In this document: piece after piece, positions 29,556 to 37,219 of the stretch
Position numbering within the stretch: position 1 is the stretch's first letter
How the letters are laid out: each line of letters opens with the position of its first letter
Assembly (NCBI RefSeq): GCF_000826105.1
Contig: NZ_CCYK01000002.1
Coordinates: forward strand, 62,001-126,000
Direction of reading: 5' to 3'
Length of the DNA stretch: 64,000 bases
From: Pseudomonas massiliensis
GTDB taxonomy: Bacteria; Pseudomonadota; Gammaproteobacteria; Pseudomonadales; Pseudomonadaceae
Translations under genes and position numbers: made by a program
Notes under the pieces: model-generated
Seen by the model: the letters and a program-made list of their open reading frames with translations, nothing else
The model's database searches: none
What the model was told of the DNA's origin: nothing

Positions 29556-29573
29556 GTTACGTAACTTACATAA
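29556..29573. repeat. Two tandem 9-bp repeats upstream of parA
   Basis: GTTACGTAA (29556-29564) and CTTACATAA (29565-29573) match the repeats at 28489. The position just before parA suggests the autoregulatory operator. Confidence 0.7.
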
Positions 29574-29682
29574 GTTTCAGTCGCTTCGCTATGATTGTCT
29601 GCATCAGCCTTTGCGCTCGCCACGGGGCATAGGTGGCCTAAGCGAACAAGTGTAGGTTTAGTCGGCACGTAGGAGCCGCTTG

Positions 29683-29967
29683 CTAGGCCGCGTGCAATCG
29701 AGCGATTGCAGGCACGTCTTTATGCTGCGCCTGCCATAAATCGTAGGCCGATTGCCGAGCAAGCCACATATGGGCCTTGCCCAAGCCGGCCAGCTCCAGG
29801 CGCCAAGCCAGGTCAGCAGTGATCGCGGCTCGACCATTAAGGATCGTGGACAATTGCCCCCTAGAATATCCTAGGTGCTTGGCCAGCGCTGTGACGGACA
29901 GCTTCATTTCAGGCAGTACGTCTTCGCGTAGCGCCTCGCCTGGATGGGGAGGGTTGTGCATGGTCAT
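29683..29967 (-). CDS. higA: HigA-family antitoxin
   Basis: A 94-aa XRE-type antitoxin beginning MTMHNPPHPGEALREDVLPE, the hallmark of VapI/HigA antitoxins. The helix-turn-helix is SVTALAKHLGYSRGQLSTIL. It follows higB by 14 nt with an AGGAG site, the inverted (toxin-first) order typical of hig loci. It neutralises HigB and represses the promoter. It likely stabilises the plasmid. Confidence 0.9.
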   Translation of the reverse strand: MTMHNPPHPGEALREDVLPEMKLSVTALAKHLGYSRGQLSTILNGRAAITADLAWRLELAGLGKAHMWLARQSAYDLWQAQHKDVPAIARLHAA

Positions 29968-29981
29968 CTAACGTTCTCCTG

Positions 29982-30260
29982 TCAGTGGTAGTCCAGGTAA
30001 TCCACCAGTTCTACATCAGTATCGATAAAGCGGAATATCACCCGCCAGTTACCCGACACGCTCACCGACCAGAAACCTGCAAGCTCGCCTTTGAGCGGAT
30101 GCAGGCGCATTCCTGGTTCGTCCATGTCATCAGCCACCTTGGCCACATCCAGCGAAGCCAGAATCCGCCGCAACCGAGCGACGTGATCGGCTCTAACGCC
30201 TTTGGCGTTGCCGGTCAGATATAGGGCCTTGATGCCTTTATGTCGGAAGCTTTTTATCAT
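29982..30260 (-). CDS. higB: HigB/RelE-family toxin
   Basis: A 92-aa RelE-superfamily mRNA interferase starting MIKSFRHKGIKALYLTGNAK, with MRLHPLKGELAGFWSVSVSG and WRVIFRFIDTDVELVDYLDY at the C-terminus, as in HigB toxins that cut mRNA on the ribosome. All conserved segments are present, so it appears intact. It is first in the higBA operon; overlapping dyads lie directly upstream. Confidence 0.9.
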   Translation of the reverse strand: MIKSFRHKGIKALYLTGNAKGVRADHVARLRRILASLDVAKVADDMDEPGMRLHPLKGELAGFWSVSVSGNWRVIFRFIDTDVELVDYLDYH

Positions 30261-30267
30261 GTCTGGA

Positions 30268-30321
30268 GTGTAAGGTTATCCATTACACCTAGCAACCATT
30301 TTTTGTAAGCTTAAACCTTAC
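30268..30321. promoter_or_regulatory. Dyads at the higBA promoter
   Basis: GTGTAA (30268-30273) pairs with TTACAC (30283-30288), and GTAAGGTT (30270-30277) with AACCTTAC (30314-30321), directly upstream of higB. Probable HigA operators. Confidence 0.5.
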
Positions 30322-30411
30322 AGAGCAGGATCCGGCTAGAGGTGAAAGGGGGCCGCTTTCGACCCTCAGCGGCCATTGAAAGCAAATCTGATTTACCGCT
30401 CCATGGAAATA

Positions 30412-30427
30412 GGTAGACTAGTCTACC
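30412..30427. promoter_or_regulatory. Palindromic TetR operator
   Basis: GGTAGACTAGTCTACC is a perfect 16-bp palindrome, 18 bp before the TTG start of the TetR gene and overlapping its likely promoter. Confidence 0.75.
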
Positions 30428-30445
30428 CATTCCGGAGGTTGCCAC

Positions 30446-31030
30446 TTGCCAGCTTTAAAAACGAAGGCCGCCAAAGCGCGCTTGCTTGAGGCCGCAGCGA
30501 CGCTTTTTTACAACGATGGCATTACCGCGACGGGCATTGACGCCATTACCGCCAAAGCTGGCGTGGCGAAGATGAGCCTGTACAACAATTTCAAATCGAA
30601 GGCTGACCTGGTGGCCGCCTTTATCGAGGCACGGCATGCCGAGTGGCTCGCACTATATGAAGCCCGCTTGGCTGAAGCCAGGACAGCTCAGGAACGCGTT
30701 CTGGCCATTTTTGATGCCTACGCGGACCATGCAAATTCTGCCTATGAACGCGGATTCAGGGGTTGTGGTTTGCTAAATGCTGCTGCCGAATTGCCCGCAG
30801 GCGACGTAGGACGTGAGGCAGTTCGACGCCATAAAGAGCATGTTGAGCAGCTCCTGGTGCAACATCTGGCCGAGTTATCGCCGCTTAGTCCTGAAGCCGC
30901 TACTCAAACGGCAACCCATCTATCCTTTCTTTTGGAGGGCTCAATGTCCCGCGCAGGCCTGGAGGGCAACGATGCACGGGTACAGCAAGCTCGGCTTATC
31001 GCGGCCTCGCTATTGGAGGCAGTAAGATGA
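30446..31030 (+). CDS. TetR-family repressor
   Basis: A 194-aa repressor. The N-terminal HTH (ARLLEAAATLFYNDGITATG, IDAITAKAGVAKMSLYNNFK) is typical TetR/AcrR; the C-terminal ligand domain is not assigned. The start TTG 30446 follows GGAGG by 8 nt. A perfect palindrome upstream is its likely operator. The stop overlaps the start of the EamA transporter gene (ATGA), so it very probably controls that exporter. The inducer is unknown. Confidence 0.85.
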   Translation: MPALKTKAAKARLLEAAATLFYNDGITATGIDAITAKAGVAKMSLYNNFKSKADLVAAFIEARHAEWLALYEARLAEARTAQERVLAIFDAYADHANSAYERGFRGCGLLNAAAELPAGDVGREAVRRHKEHVEQLLVQHLAELSPLSPEAATQTATHLSFLLEGSMSRAGLEGNDARVQQARLIAASLLEAVR

Positions 31031-31974
31031 GCACACGGGCCTTACCTGTTAGCCGCGGATTTGGCGTGTTCTGCGTTTTGGCTGCCTCTGTACTGTGGGG
31101 GACCACAGGCACCGCTGCGACCTTCGCTCCTGACGTAAGTCCATTGGCCATTGGTGCCGCTGCCATGGGGATTGGCGGGCTGTTGCAGATGCTTTTGGCG
31201 TTTCGACAGATCAAAGGGGACGGAAGCCTTCTGCACAGCCACTGGGCCTTCGTGCTGATCGGGGCTATCGCAGTCGCCATTTACCCTTTGGCGTTCTACA
31301 CCTCAATGCACCTGGCTGGCGTCACCATCGGTACGGTAGTTACCATCGGCTCAGCTCCACTCTTGAGTGCGGTCATCGAACGAGTGTTCGATGGCAAGCA
31401 GCTCACCGCAAGGTGGCTTGTCGGCGCATGCCTTGGGTTACTTGGAACTGTGCTGCTGTGCATTGCCAAGGCTCAAGGACATGCTAGCTCAGCTGTTCAC
31501 GTGTCACTGTCAGCAAGCGTCTTCGGCGTTGTGCTTGGCCTGCTTGCAGGCGCTACGTATGCCCTATATTCCTGGACGGCTCATCGACTCATGAGAAAAG
31601 GTGTGTCTTCCAGCGCCGCCATGGGTGCTACGTTCGGGCTGGGCGGCCTCATGCTTCTTCCGGTTTTGTTGTTGACGGGAGCCAGCTTGGTGGAGAGCTG
31701 GAGCAATGCGGCGGTAGGTCTCTATATGATCCTGGTACCAATGTTTCTGGGATACATCCTGTTCGGGCTTGGGCTTTCGAAGGTTGCAGCAAGCACTGCG
31801 ACCACGCTATCGCTGATTGAACCCGTGGTAGCTGCGGTATTGGCAGTCGTCATCGTAGGCGAGCGCCTCCCTTTGCTTGGTTGGGTTGGTGCAGCTCTGA
31901 TTGTGGGGTGTTTGTATTTTTTGGTAGCTCAACCAGAGGTGCAGCACGAAGGTACTCAAGCGCAGCGGGTATAA
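31027..31974 (+). CDS. EamA/DMT-family transporter
   Basis: A 315-aa inner-membrane protein with ten hydrophobic segments in two EamA repeats. GFGVFCVLAASVLWGTTGTA opens repeat 1; YALYSWTAHRLMRKGVSSSA lies in repeat 2; the end has ASTATTLSLIEPVVAAVLAV, a conserved EamA stretch. Drug/metabolite exporters of this family carry amino acids, purines or toxic metabolites. Coupled to the TetR gene, it is probably an inducible efflux gene. The substrate cannot be read from sequence. Confidence 0.85.
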   Translation: MSTRALPVSRGFGVFCVLAASVLWGTTGTAATFAPDVSPLAIGAAAMGIGGLLQMLLAFRQIKGDGSLLHSHWAFVLIGAIAVAIYPLAFYTSMHLAGVTIGTVVTIGSAPLLSAVIERVFDGKQLTARWLVGACLGLLGTVLLCIAKAQGHASSAVHVSLSASVFGVVLGLLAGATYALYSWTAHRLMRKGVSSSAAMGATFGLGGLMLLPVLLLTGASLVESWSNAAVGLYMILVPMFLGYILFGLGLSKVAASTATTLSLIEPVVAAVLAVVIVGERLPLLGWVGAALIVGCLYFLVAQPEVQHEGTQAQRV

Positions 31975-32046
31975 CACTTCATAAGGGTTGCAGCCTGAGA
32001 CGGAGGGCAGCTATGGGTCGGTAGCTGCCGGTAAGAATCGTCGAAA

Positions 32047-32087
32047 CCGCCCCGCCTGGGGCGGCTTCAGTCAGGACTGATCAGTCC
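32047..32087. terminator. Hairpins between the EamA gene and the relaxase gene end
   Basis: CCGCCCC (32047-32053) pairs with GGGGCGG (32058-32064); GGACTGATCAGTCC (32074-32087) is a perfect palindrome overlapping the relaxase stop. The genes converge here. There is no long T run, so function as a terminator is uncertain. Confidence 0.4.
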
Positions 32088-35000
32088 GACCCCATGCCGG
32101 CTTCCTGCTCCGGCTCTGGTAGCTCCGGCCTTCCTGCTGCAACGGCCAAGCCCTTCGGTGTGGTGTCGGCCACTTCGCGTTCTGGCATGGCGGGTTGTGC
32201 TGACCACTCGCGGCGATTGGTCGTCTTCTCCTTCACCGTGCCATCTTCGGCCACTTCCTGCACCACGACTGGCCGCGTGCCGAGGTCTACAAGGCGCAGC
32301 TGGTCACCCACTACCAGGTCTGTGTTTTCCATGATGTTATCAATGGCCTGCTCCAGACCTACCCCCCACACCGTACGCTCGCCGGCGTCGGTCTTGAGCG
32401 TGACGAAGTAGCTCATCTGCTTGTCGTCCTGGTGCTGGTAACGCGCTGCGCCATGGTCCACCAGTTCGCCCTCGATGATCTGCGAATTGGCCTTCGCGGG
32501 ACTTTCGGACGGTGCCGGCACCACTGCCTGCAACCGGTCTTCGACCTGGTGAACAATCCCGACCGCTGTTTCCGTCGCGGCGTCCAGAGCCTGAACGGTT
32601 TCTGGCGAGCCCTTGGCCTGCGCGTACAGCGCTTCAATGGCGCCCTTGAACGTCTCGCGGTAAGCGTCGTTTTCCATGTAGGAAGCGAGCATGGCGGCGG
32701 CCTCGGGCGTCTTGTCGTCGGTTGCGATCAGCCACACCGCATGGTCTTCAGCCCTGAGGCTCATCACCGTGTCCGAGGCTCGCACGTCTGCCTCAGTGAG
32801 CGGCATCGCCTGCCGCCAGGCCGCTTCGCGCCTGACCATCTCGCTGGGGCTTTGCGCGTCAGGATCTAGCCCAACGCCGGCCTTCGGCGCGGCCGCATTC
32901 GCTGGCTGCTCCTGACCAGGCTCATTAGCCCGTTTAGCGGTGGCCTGGTCAACGTCCTTCGACGTGTCCACACCGGGCTCGATGGTTTGCTCGTCCTTGG
33001 CAATATCCAACTCAGCACGGCGGGCGGCCAGGCCCTGGTTCATCGCCTTGTCGGTGAAGTGAACATCAAGGCCATTTTTGGCCACGGCCTCGATTACCAG
33101 CTTCTTGAAGTCAGCGGTACCGTTGATCGTCAACGTGCTGCCAAAGCGCTCCTTGGCCAGCTCCAGGGCCACGGCCACACCCGATTCGGTAATGCCCGTG
33201 CGGCGCATCGAGATAGCTTTGCCGGTATCCACAAACAACGTCTTGTCGGTCGCTTTGTCCAGGTAATGCACGTTCTGGCTGAATTTGGCCTTTTTGGTAT
33301 AGAGGTCTTTGGCGCTCAGATCGCGGGCGCGTTCCGCAGCGGCCTGCGGGTCTACCTGGTTGGCGAAGCGATCCATGATGCGCTTCACGCGGTCCCGCAC
33401 GCCTTCAGGGTTAGGCCCTTTGGCCCCGCTGATCTTGAAACCCGGTTCGTCCTTTTCTTCCTCAATTAGCTGTCGTATGGCTGCACTGCCCATAAAATCT
33501 ACCTCGGTGCTGGGTTGGGGGGATTGAAGCTGTTCACGCGCTCGCAACCGCTCGAAGGTCAGCACGGAGATCAGCTGGGCCTTGTCCTGGCGGGTCAAGC
33601 GGTCATCGGAAAACACGGCGCGCCGGGTCGAATAGAACTGCTGGTCAATGCGGCGCATGACGTGGCGGTGAGCCGGCAAAATCTGGTTGTGCTGCGCCTC
33701 CCGCGTGAAATACGCGGCCACCGTTGAGGCGTGCTTGTTGGCTGTCAGGGCCTTGATGGGCGCCCGTTTGAACACCAGCGGGTTTTCTGCAGGACGCTTG
33801 AGAGGGTCGAACAACATCCGTCCGCGCTGCTCGATGTCCTTTACCGTGGCCACGCGATGGGGGTTTCTCGCATAGGGCGGCACCGTTGCGCCTATCCGGC
33901 GCTTGTGAGGTTTGCGGGCTGCACGGGCCTGGCCAGCGCCTTGGCCTGCGTGCACGGCCTTAGGGATGGACGTGCCGGCTTGGGGATCGCTGGCCAGCGT
34001 TTTGAAGGGCTTACGCAAAAACACCAATTCACGCTGCGCAGGCTGCTTTAGCGGTTCGAATAAGCGCCGGCCGCGCTCCTCGATGTCCGCAATCGTTGCC
34101 ACCCGATACGGGTTCTTCGCGTAGGGCGGGATTACGCGTCCAGCTCGTTGTACTCGGGCATTTCGTGGATTTCGGGTAGCTCCGACGCGTCGCCGGCCTG
34201 TTGAGCCTGCTGGCGCTGTTGTTCCCGCTGTTGCCTGAGAAACGGCGGCAGGCTGGCCTCTTCTTCCTCCTCGCTCAACTGCGGGCCGGCTGCGCCCTCC
34301 TCGTCCTCCTCCTCGTACAGATGATCGCAGTCCAGAATTTCCTCCTGGTTGCGGCTGTCCCAGGTGAACGTGTGCATCACTGGGCAGTAACACCGTACCG
34401 TCACGGCTTCGGGTCGATCCGGCTTGCCAGTGATTTGCCACATCGCTGACGGACAGGTCTTGCAGGCCATCGGCAGACTGGGCAGCGCGTCGCCCCGTAG
34501 TTTCAACAACACTTCGCTGGTGATCTCGCGGCCGTTTGCCGGGCTGTAAGTCATTGTGCTCTCCATGGATTCGGTAGAATTTCTGTTCACGCTCAGCAAG
34601 TAATTGCTGTTTTACCTCGGGGCTAGCGTCCACATAGCGCTTACGAAACGAGGGCGTAGCCTTTTCCACATACTTGATTTCCCTGGCGCGTTGCGGCCAC
34701 TCCGTCAACCGCTGCGCAATGACGGCTTTATCCAAGGGCGGCTTCTTCAACTCGCGTCGAACGATAAAATCGTCCTGGAAAATAGTCTCTTTCAGGTTTG
34801 TGTACTTGGTATCACCCGGTAGCTTTACCGCCAGATACTCATTGTCCTTACCCTGGTTGCGAATTCGCGTATCACCGTAGGTAGAAGCCAGTTCGTAAAA
34901 GTCAGCACGGGTGGTGACATTCCTTTCAATGACCTGCTTGACCAGGGACTGCTTGAACTCGCGGTTCTTCCCATAGAAATCATCGCCCTTGTACCTGGAC

Positions 35001-35551
35001 AACACACTGGCCGCGTCTCTGATGTCTACTCGGACACGCTCCCTGGGTGAAACAAGGTTGTATTTCTGGTTTAGGTACTCTTGAAACGCTTCAAAATGCT
35101 TTTCGTGGTTTTTATAGAAGCCTACGGGGTTGGCTTCACTGCCGCTGAGCAGGTTGATCCGGGGCACGATAACGTGGATGTGAGGCTTACGCTCGATGGC
35201 TTCGCCGGTCTTCTTATCGTTTACCCATTTGAGCTTTGGCAAATGCGCTTCGGCGTAGAAATTGAATTCATCCTCCTTATAGGCATACATCAGAAACTGC
35301 TTGAATTCGGTAGTTACCGCATGAAGCGTTGCCTCGGGTATAATGTCTTCATGAAAGCTGAGCGTGAAGGTTAGGTACCGGTCCTGGCCACGGTCGGGAA
35401 TGCTTTCATAGATCGCCCGGGTCAGGTCCAAGTCACCCGACAGGACCATTCGGTGGTCCAGTTCATCGCGGCTTAATTCGCAACCTGATTTATTGCCTTT
35501 TTCAAGATATTCCTGCGCGCCAGTGTTGTACCCACTCGCCCTAATCAACAT
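32081..35551 (-). CDS. Conjugative relaxase with LPD7 domain
   Basis: A 1156-aa relaxase. The N-terminal 300 residues form the nicking domain: RASGYNTGAQEYLEKG holds candidate catalytic tyrosines (Tyr8, Tyr15), and His103 (YAEAHLPK) with His124/His126 (KPHIHVIVPRINLL) form a likely HUH metal site. Residues 340-470 are low-complexity and dual-coding with another gene. A 42-residue unit is repeated (about 472-513 and 556-598; PPYAKNPYRVATIADIEERG and PPYARNPHRVATVKDIEQRG). An LPD7-like domain (KKAKFSQNVHYLDKATDKTL) precedes a long C-terminal region. It overlaps mobC by 11 nt. It would nick oriT and pilot the strand. Confidence 0.85.
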   Translation of the reverse strand: MLIRASGYNTGAQEYLEKGNKSGCELSRDELDHRMVLSGDLDLTRAIYESIPDRGQDRYLTFTLSFHEDIIPEATLHAVTTEFKQFLMYAYKEDEFNFYAEAHLPKLKWVNDKKTGEAIERKPHIHVIVPRINLLSGSEANPVGFYKNHEKHFEAFQEYLNQKYNLVSPRERVRVDIRDAASVLSRYKGDDFYGKNREFKQSLVKQVIERNVTTRADFYELASTYGDTRIRNQGKDNEYLAVKLPGDTKYTNLKETIFQDDFIVRRELKKPPLDKAVIAQRLTEWPQRAREIKYVEKATPSFRKRYVDASPEVKQQLLAEREQKFYRIHGEHNDLQPGKRPRDHQRSVVETTGRRAAQSADGLQDLSVSDVANHWQAGSTRSRDGTVLLPSDAHVHLGQPQPGGNSGLRSSVRGGGRGGRSRPAVERGGRRGQPAAVSQATAGTTAPAGSTGRRRVGATRNPRNARVQRAGRVIPPYAKNPYRVATIADIEERGRRLFEPLKQPAQRELVFLRKPFKTLASDPQAGTSIPKAVHAGQGAGQARAARKPHKRRIGATVPPYARNPHRVATVKDIEQRGRMLFDPLKRPAENPLVFKRAPIKALTANKHASTVAAYFTREAQHNQILPAHRHVMRRIDQQFYSTRRAVFSDDRLTRQDKAQLISVLTFERLRAREQLQSPQPSTEVDFMGSAAIRQLIEEEKDEPGFKISGAKGPNPEGVRDRVKRIMDRFANQVDPQAAAERARDLSAKDLYTKKAKFSQNVHYLDKATDKTLFVDTGKAISMRRTGITESGVAVALELAKERFGSTLTINGTADFKKLVIEAVAKNGLDVHFTDKAMNQGLAARRAELDIAKDEQTIEPGVDTSKDVDQATAKRANEPGQEQPANAAAPKAGVGLDPDAQSPSEMVRREAAWRQAMPLTEADVRASDTVMSLRAEDHAVWLIATDDKTPEAAAMLASYMENDAYRETFKGAIEALYAQAKGSPETVQALDAATETAVGIVHQVEDRLQAVVPAPSESPAKANSQIIEGELVDHGAARYQHQDDKQMSYFVTLKTDAGERTVWGVGLEQAIDNIMENTDLVVGDQLRLVDLGTRPVVVQEVAEDGTVKEKTTNRREWSAQPAMPEREVADTTPKGLAVAAGRPELPEPEQEAGMGSD
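34132..34554 (-). CDS. Cys-rich protein encoded inside the relaxase gene in another frame
   Basis: A 140-codon gene wholly inside the relaxase gene, same strand, frame +1. ATG 34554 follows GGAG by 7 nt. The product has ordered-looking sequence with five cysteines in MACKTCPSAMWQITGKP, VRCYCPVMHTFTW and LDCDHL, then a very acidic stretch and a Gln-rich end. In the same bases the relaxase frame is Gly/Arg/Ser/Ala-rich and unstructured, which suggests this inner frame is the constrained one. RSF1010 mobB is likewise nested in mobA. Function is unknown; zinc binding is a guess. Confidence 0.65.
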   Translation of the reverse strand: MTYSPANGREITSEVLLKLRGDALPSLPMACKTCPSAMWQITGKPDRPEAVTVRCYCPVMHTFTWDSRNQEEILDCDHLYEEEDEEGAAGPQLSEEEEEASLPPFLRQQREQQRQQAQQAGDASELPEIHEMPEYNELDA

Positions 35552-35891
35552 TGGAGATACCTGTCAGAAAGCGTGACTCAATCGAGGCTAGTTTATTAAG
35601 CCATTTGAGATAGACGGATTCCGAAATCAAACCGCGCCGGTTGGCGGCATTCACGCTGTGAGCCAACTGGTTAATGTTGTTACTGGCCTTGTTATAGAAG
35701 AACAGCAATCGGTAGTAATCCACCGGCCTGGCTTGCTTGACGTTGAACGTGACTTTGGAGTTCAGGAAAACATCGCGTAGAAATTCGGATGTAGTCATGC
35801 CCGTGGCTTTGAGCTTCTTGTCGATTTCAGCAAAATCTTCCTCGGTCACGCGCAGGGTAAGGACGCGGGTTTTCTTGGACTGCTCAGCCAT
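35541..35891 (-). CDS. mobC: MobC-like relaxosome accessory protein
   Basis: A 116-aa protein with an N-terminal ribbon-helix-helix (KKTRVLTLRVTEEDFAEIDK, TGMTTSEFLRDVFLNSK) and a helical C-terminus with FFYNKASNNINQLAHSVNAA, a pattern shared by MobC relaxosome proteins. It binds oriT and helps the relaxase. It overlaps the relaxase start by 11 nt, and the candidate oriT lies just upstream. Confidence 0.85.
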   Translation of the reverse strand: MAEQSKKTRVLTLRVTEEDFAEIDKKLKATGMTTSEFLRDVFLNSKVTFNVKQARPVDYYRLLFFYNKASNNINQLAHSVNAANRRGLISESVYLKWLNKLASIESRFLTGISNVD

Positions 35892-35929
35892 AGGGCCTCC
35901 AACAATGACGATTGCTTTGATGACTGACG

Positions 35930-36030
35930 ACGAATGACAAGCGAAGCGCTAGCGCGCTGCGGGGTTGCAAAGGGGTGTCCCCTTTGGCACGTCGATGTAG
36001 GAGGGGGCTTGCCCCCGTATACATCGGTAA
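35930..36030. other. oriT: Candidate oriT
   Basis: Directly upstream of mobC. CAAAGGGG-TGT-CCCCTTTG (35968-35986) is a perfect 8-bp hairpin. CGATGTA (35993-35999) pairs with TACATCG (36020-36026) around an inner GGGGGC-TT-GCCCCC hairpin (36003-36016). Stacked inverted repeats beside relaxase and mobC are the usual oriT arrangement. The nick site was not identified. Confidence 0.6.
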
Positions 36031-36155
36031 CGTGCCTGTTCAGAGATTTTGAGAGAGGTGGTTACATCAAACGTGCATCTATATTGCTCGGGAATGCATC
36101 GAAAATGCTCTGCATTGCGTTTTTATGCATCAGTGATACGCTCTGATACGACAGG

Positions 36156-36177
36156 TTTACATCACTTTTACATCACT
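36156..36177. repeat. Tandem 11-bp direct repeat upstream of the 140-aa gene
   Basis: TTTACATCACT occurs twice without a gap (36156-36166, 36167-36177), 23 bp before the GTG at 36201; TGATACG also occurs twice just upstream (36134-36150). Likely binding sites of a transfer regulator. Confidence 0.6.
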
Positions 36178-36200
36178 CGGCGGACAGAAAGGGACGAAAC

Positions 36201-36623
36201 GTGGCTCAGGAAACCCAAAACCGGCGTGAAGCCTTGGCTGAACTGGTCCAGGACAACTCAGCAAGGTCATACACCGCGCAAATTCGTGACGTGTATGACG
36301 TAATCGAGAATGCTCTTAGGTCAGGGGTAAGCAGAACCGTGATTCACCAGAAACTGGTGGATACGGGGCTGGCCATCAGCCTTCGCCACTTTGACCAGGC
36401 GCTCTACAGAATCCGTAAAAGCCGTAAGCAACCTGAACAGGCTAAACACCTACTACCTGAAAAAAGCCCTAGCGTAGCGGCCAAAAAGCCGGCCCTGCTG
36501 AGCGGCGATACGCTCAAGCCCCAGGCAAACTTCAGGCAAAGCCTGAAGCAAATCAGGGCTGAGGTGGAGAATACGGACTGGGCCCAAGTGATCAGCGACG
36601 CAAATCGCAAGGCCCAGCCTTGA
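36201..36623 (+). CDS. Unknown transfer-region protein
   Basis: A 140-aa basic protein, not firmly recognised. The N-terminal half (SARSYTAQIRDVYDVIENAL, VSRTVIHQKLVDTGLAISLR) looks like a helix-turn-helix DNA-binding domain and resembles small plasmid proteins encoded near oriT. The C-terminal half is Lys/Gln-rich. GTG 36201 follows GGGACGAAAC. It is transcribed away from oriT and faces the Stb-like pair. The tandem repeats just upstream could be its own operator. A role like R388 StbA is possible from position only. Confidence 0.6.
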   Translation: MAQETQNRREALAELVQDNSARSYTAQIRDVYDVIENALRSGVSRTVIHQKLVDTGLAISLRHFDQALYRIRKSRKQPEQAKHLLPEKSPSVAAKKPALLSGDTLKPQANFRQSLKQIRAEVENTDWAQVISDANRKAQP

Positions 36624-36646
36624 GTGAAGTAGCTTTTGCGCAGTAA

Positions 36647-37219
36647 CTACTGCGCAAATTGTTTTTTTATGGCCGGTGGTAGCTTGTCAATCACGGCCCG
36701 CTGATGAATGTATTCATCATAGAACCATTTATTGGTGTCATTAACATCCTGTGCCTGTATCGCAAGCCAGCCCATTGCGCACACCATGACCACGCTCACC
36801 GCGACGAATCCTGCCAGGATCATATAGTTGAACCGCGTGGCCTGGGTGTCGCGGACATTGCCGGATAAACCCGCGATGCGCTTCTCCAGGTTCTCGATTT
36901 TGGCGGCTGCACGATTTAGAGCAGGCTCAAAAACCCGCTCCAGACTTTGGTGAATGGCCGTAGACATCTCTATGGCGACATCAACCCCGGCTTTGGCGGC
37001 AGTGGCTTCTATTATTTCCTTAGTGCTTTTCTGTAAAAGCAATGCGGTATCCTCCGCATCCTCTACGGCGTCGGCCACAATATCCAGCGAATCCCGCATA
37101 GACACTTCAAGCATTTTCGGGATGCTTTTAACATCATCGTGCAAGCGGCCTACGTCGCTTAGAAGCTCAATAATCAGAGCATCACGCGCCGTAGACGGGA
37201 TAATTTCATGTTCGCTCAT
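36647..37219 (-). CDS. StbC-like membrane protein
   Basis: A 190-aa protein with one membrane segment (about 129-152, YMILAGFVAVSVVMVCAMGW) and a long acidic helical N-terminal domain (ARDALIIELLSDVGRLHDDV). Its start overlaps the stop of the StbB-like ATPase (ATGA). This arrangement matches stbB-stbC next to oriT in R388-type plasmids. Homology was judged by order and layout, so the name is tentative. Confidence 0.55.
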   Translation of the reverse strand: MSEHEIIPSTARDALIIELLSDVGRLHDDVKSIPKMLEVSMRDSLDIVADAVEDAEDTALLLQKSTKEIIEATAAKAGVDVAIEMSTAIHQSLERVFEPALNRAAAKIENLEKRIAGLSGNVRDTQATRFNYMILAGFVAVSVVMVCAMGWLAIQAQDVNDTNKWFYDEYIHQRAVIDKLPPAIKKQFAQ

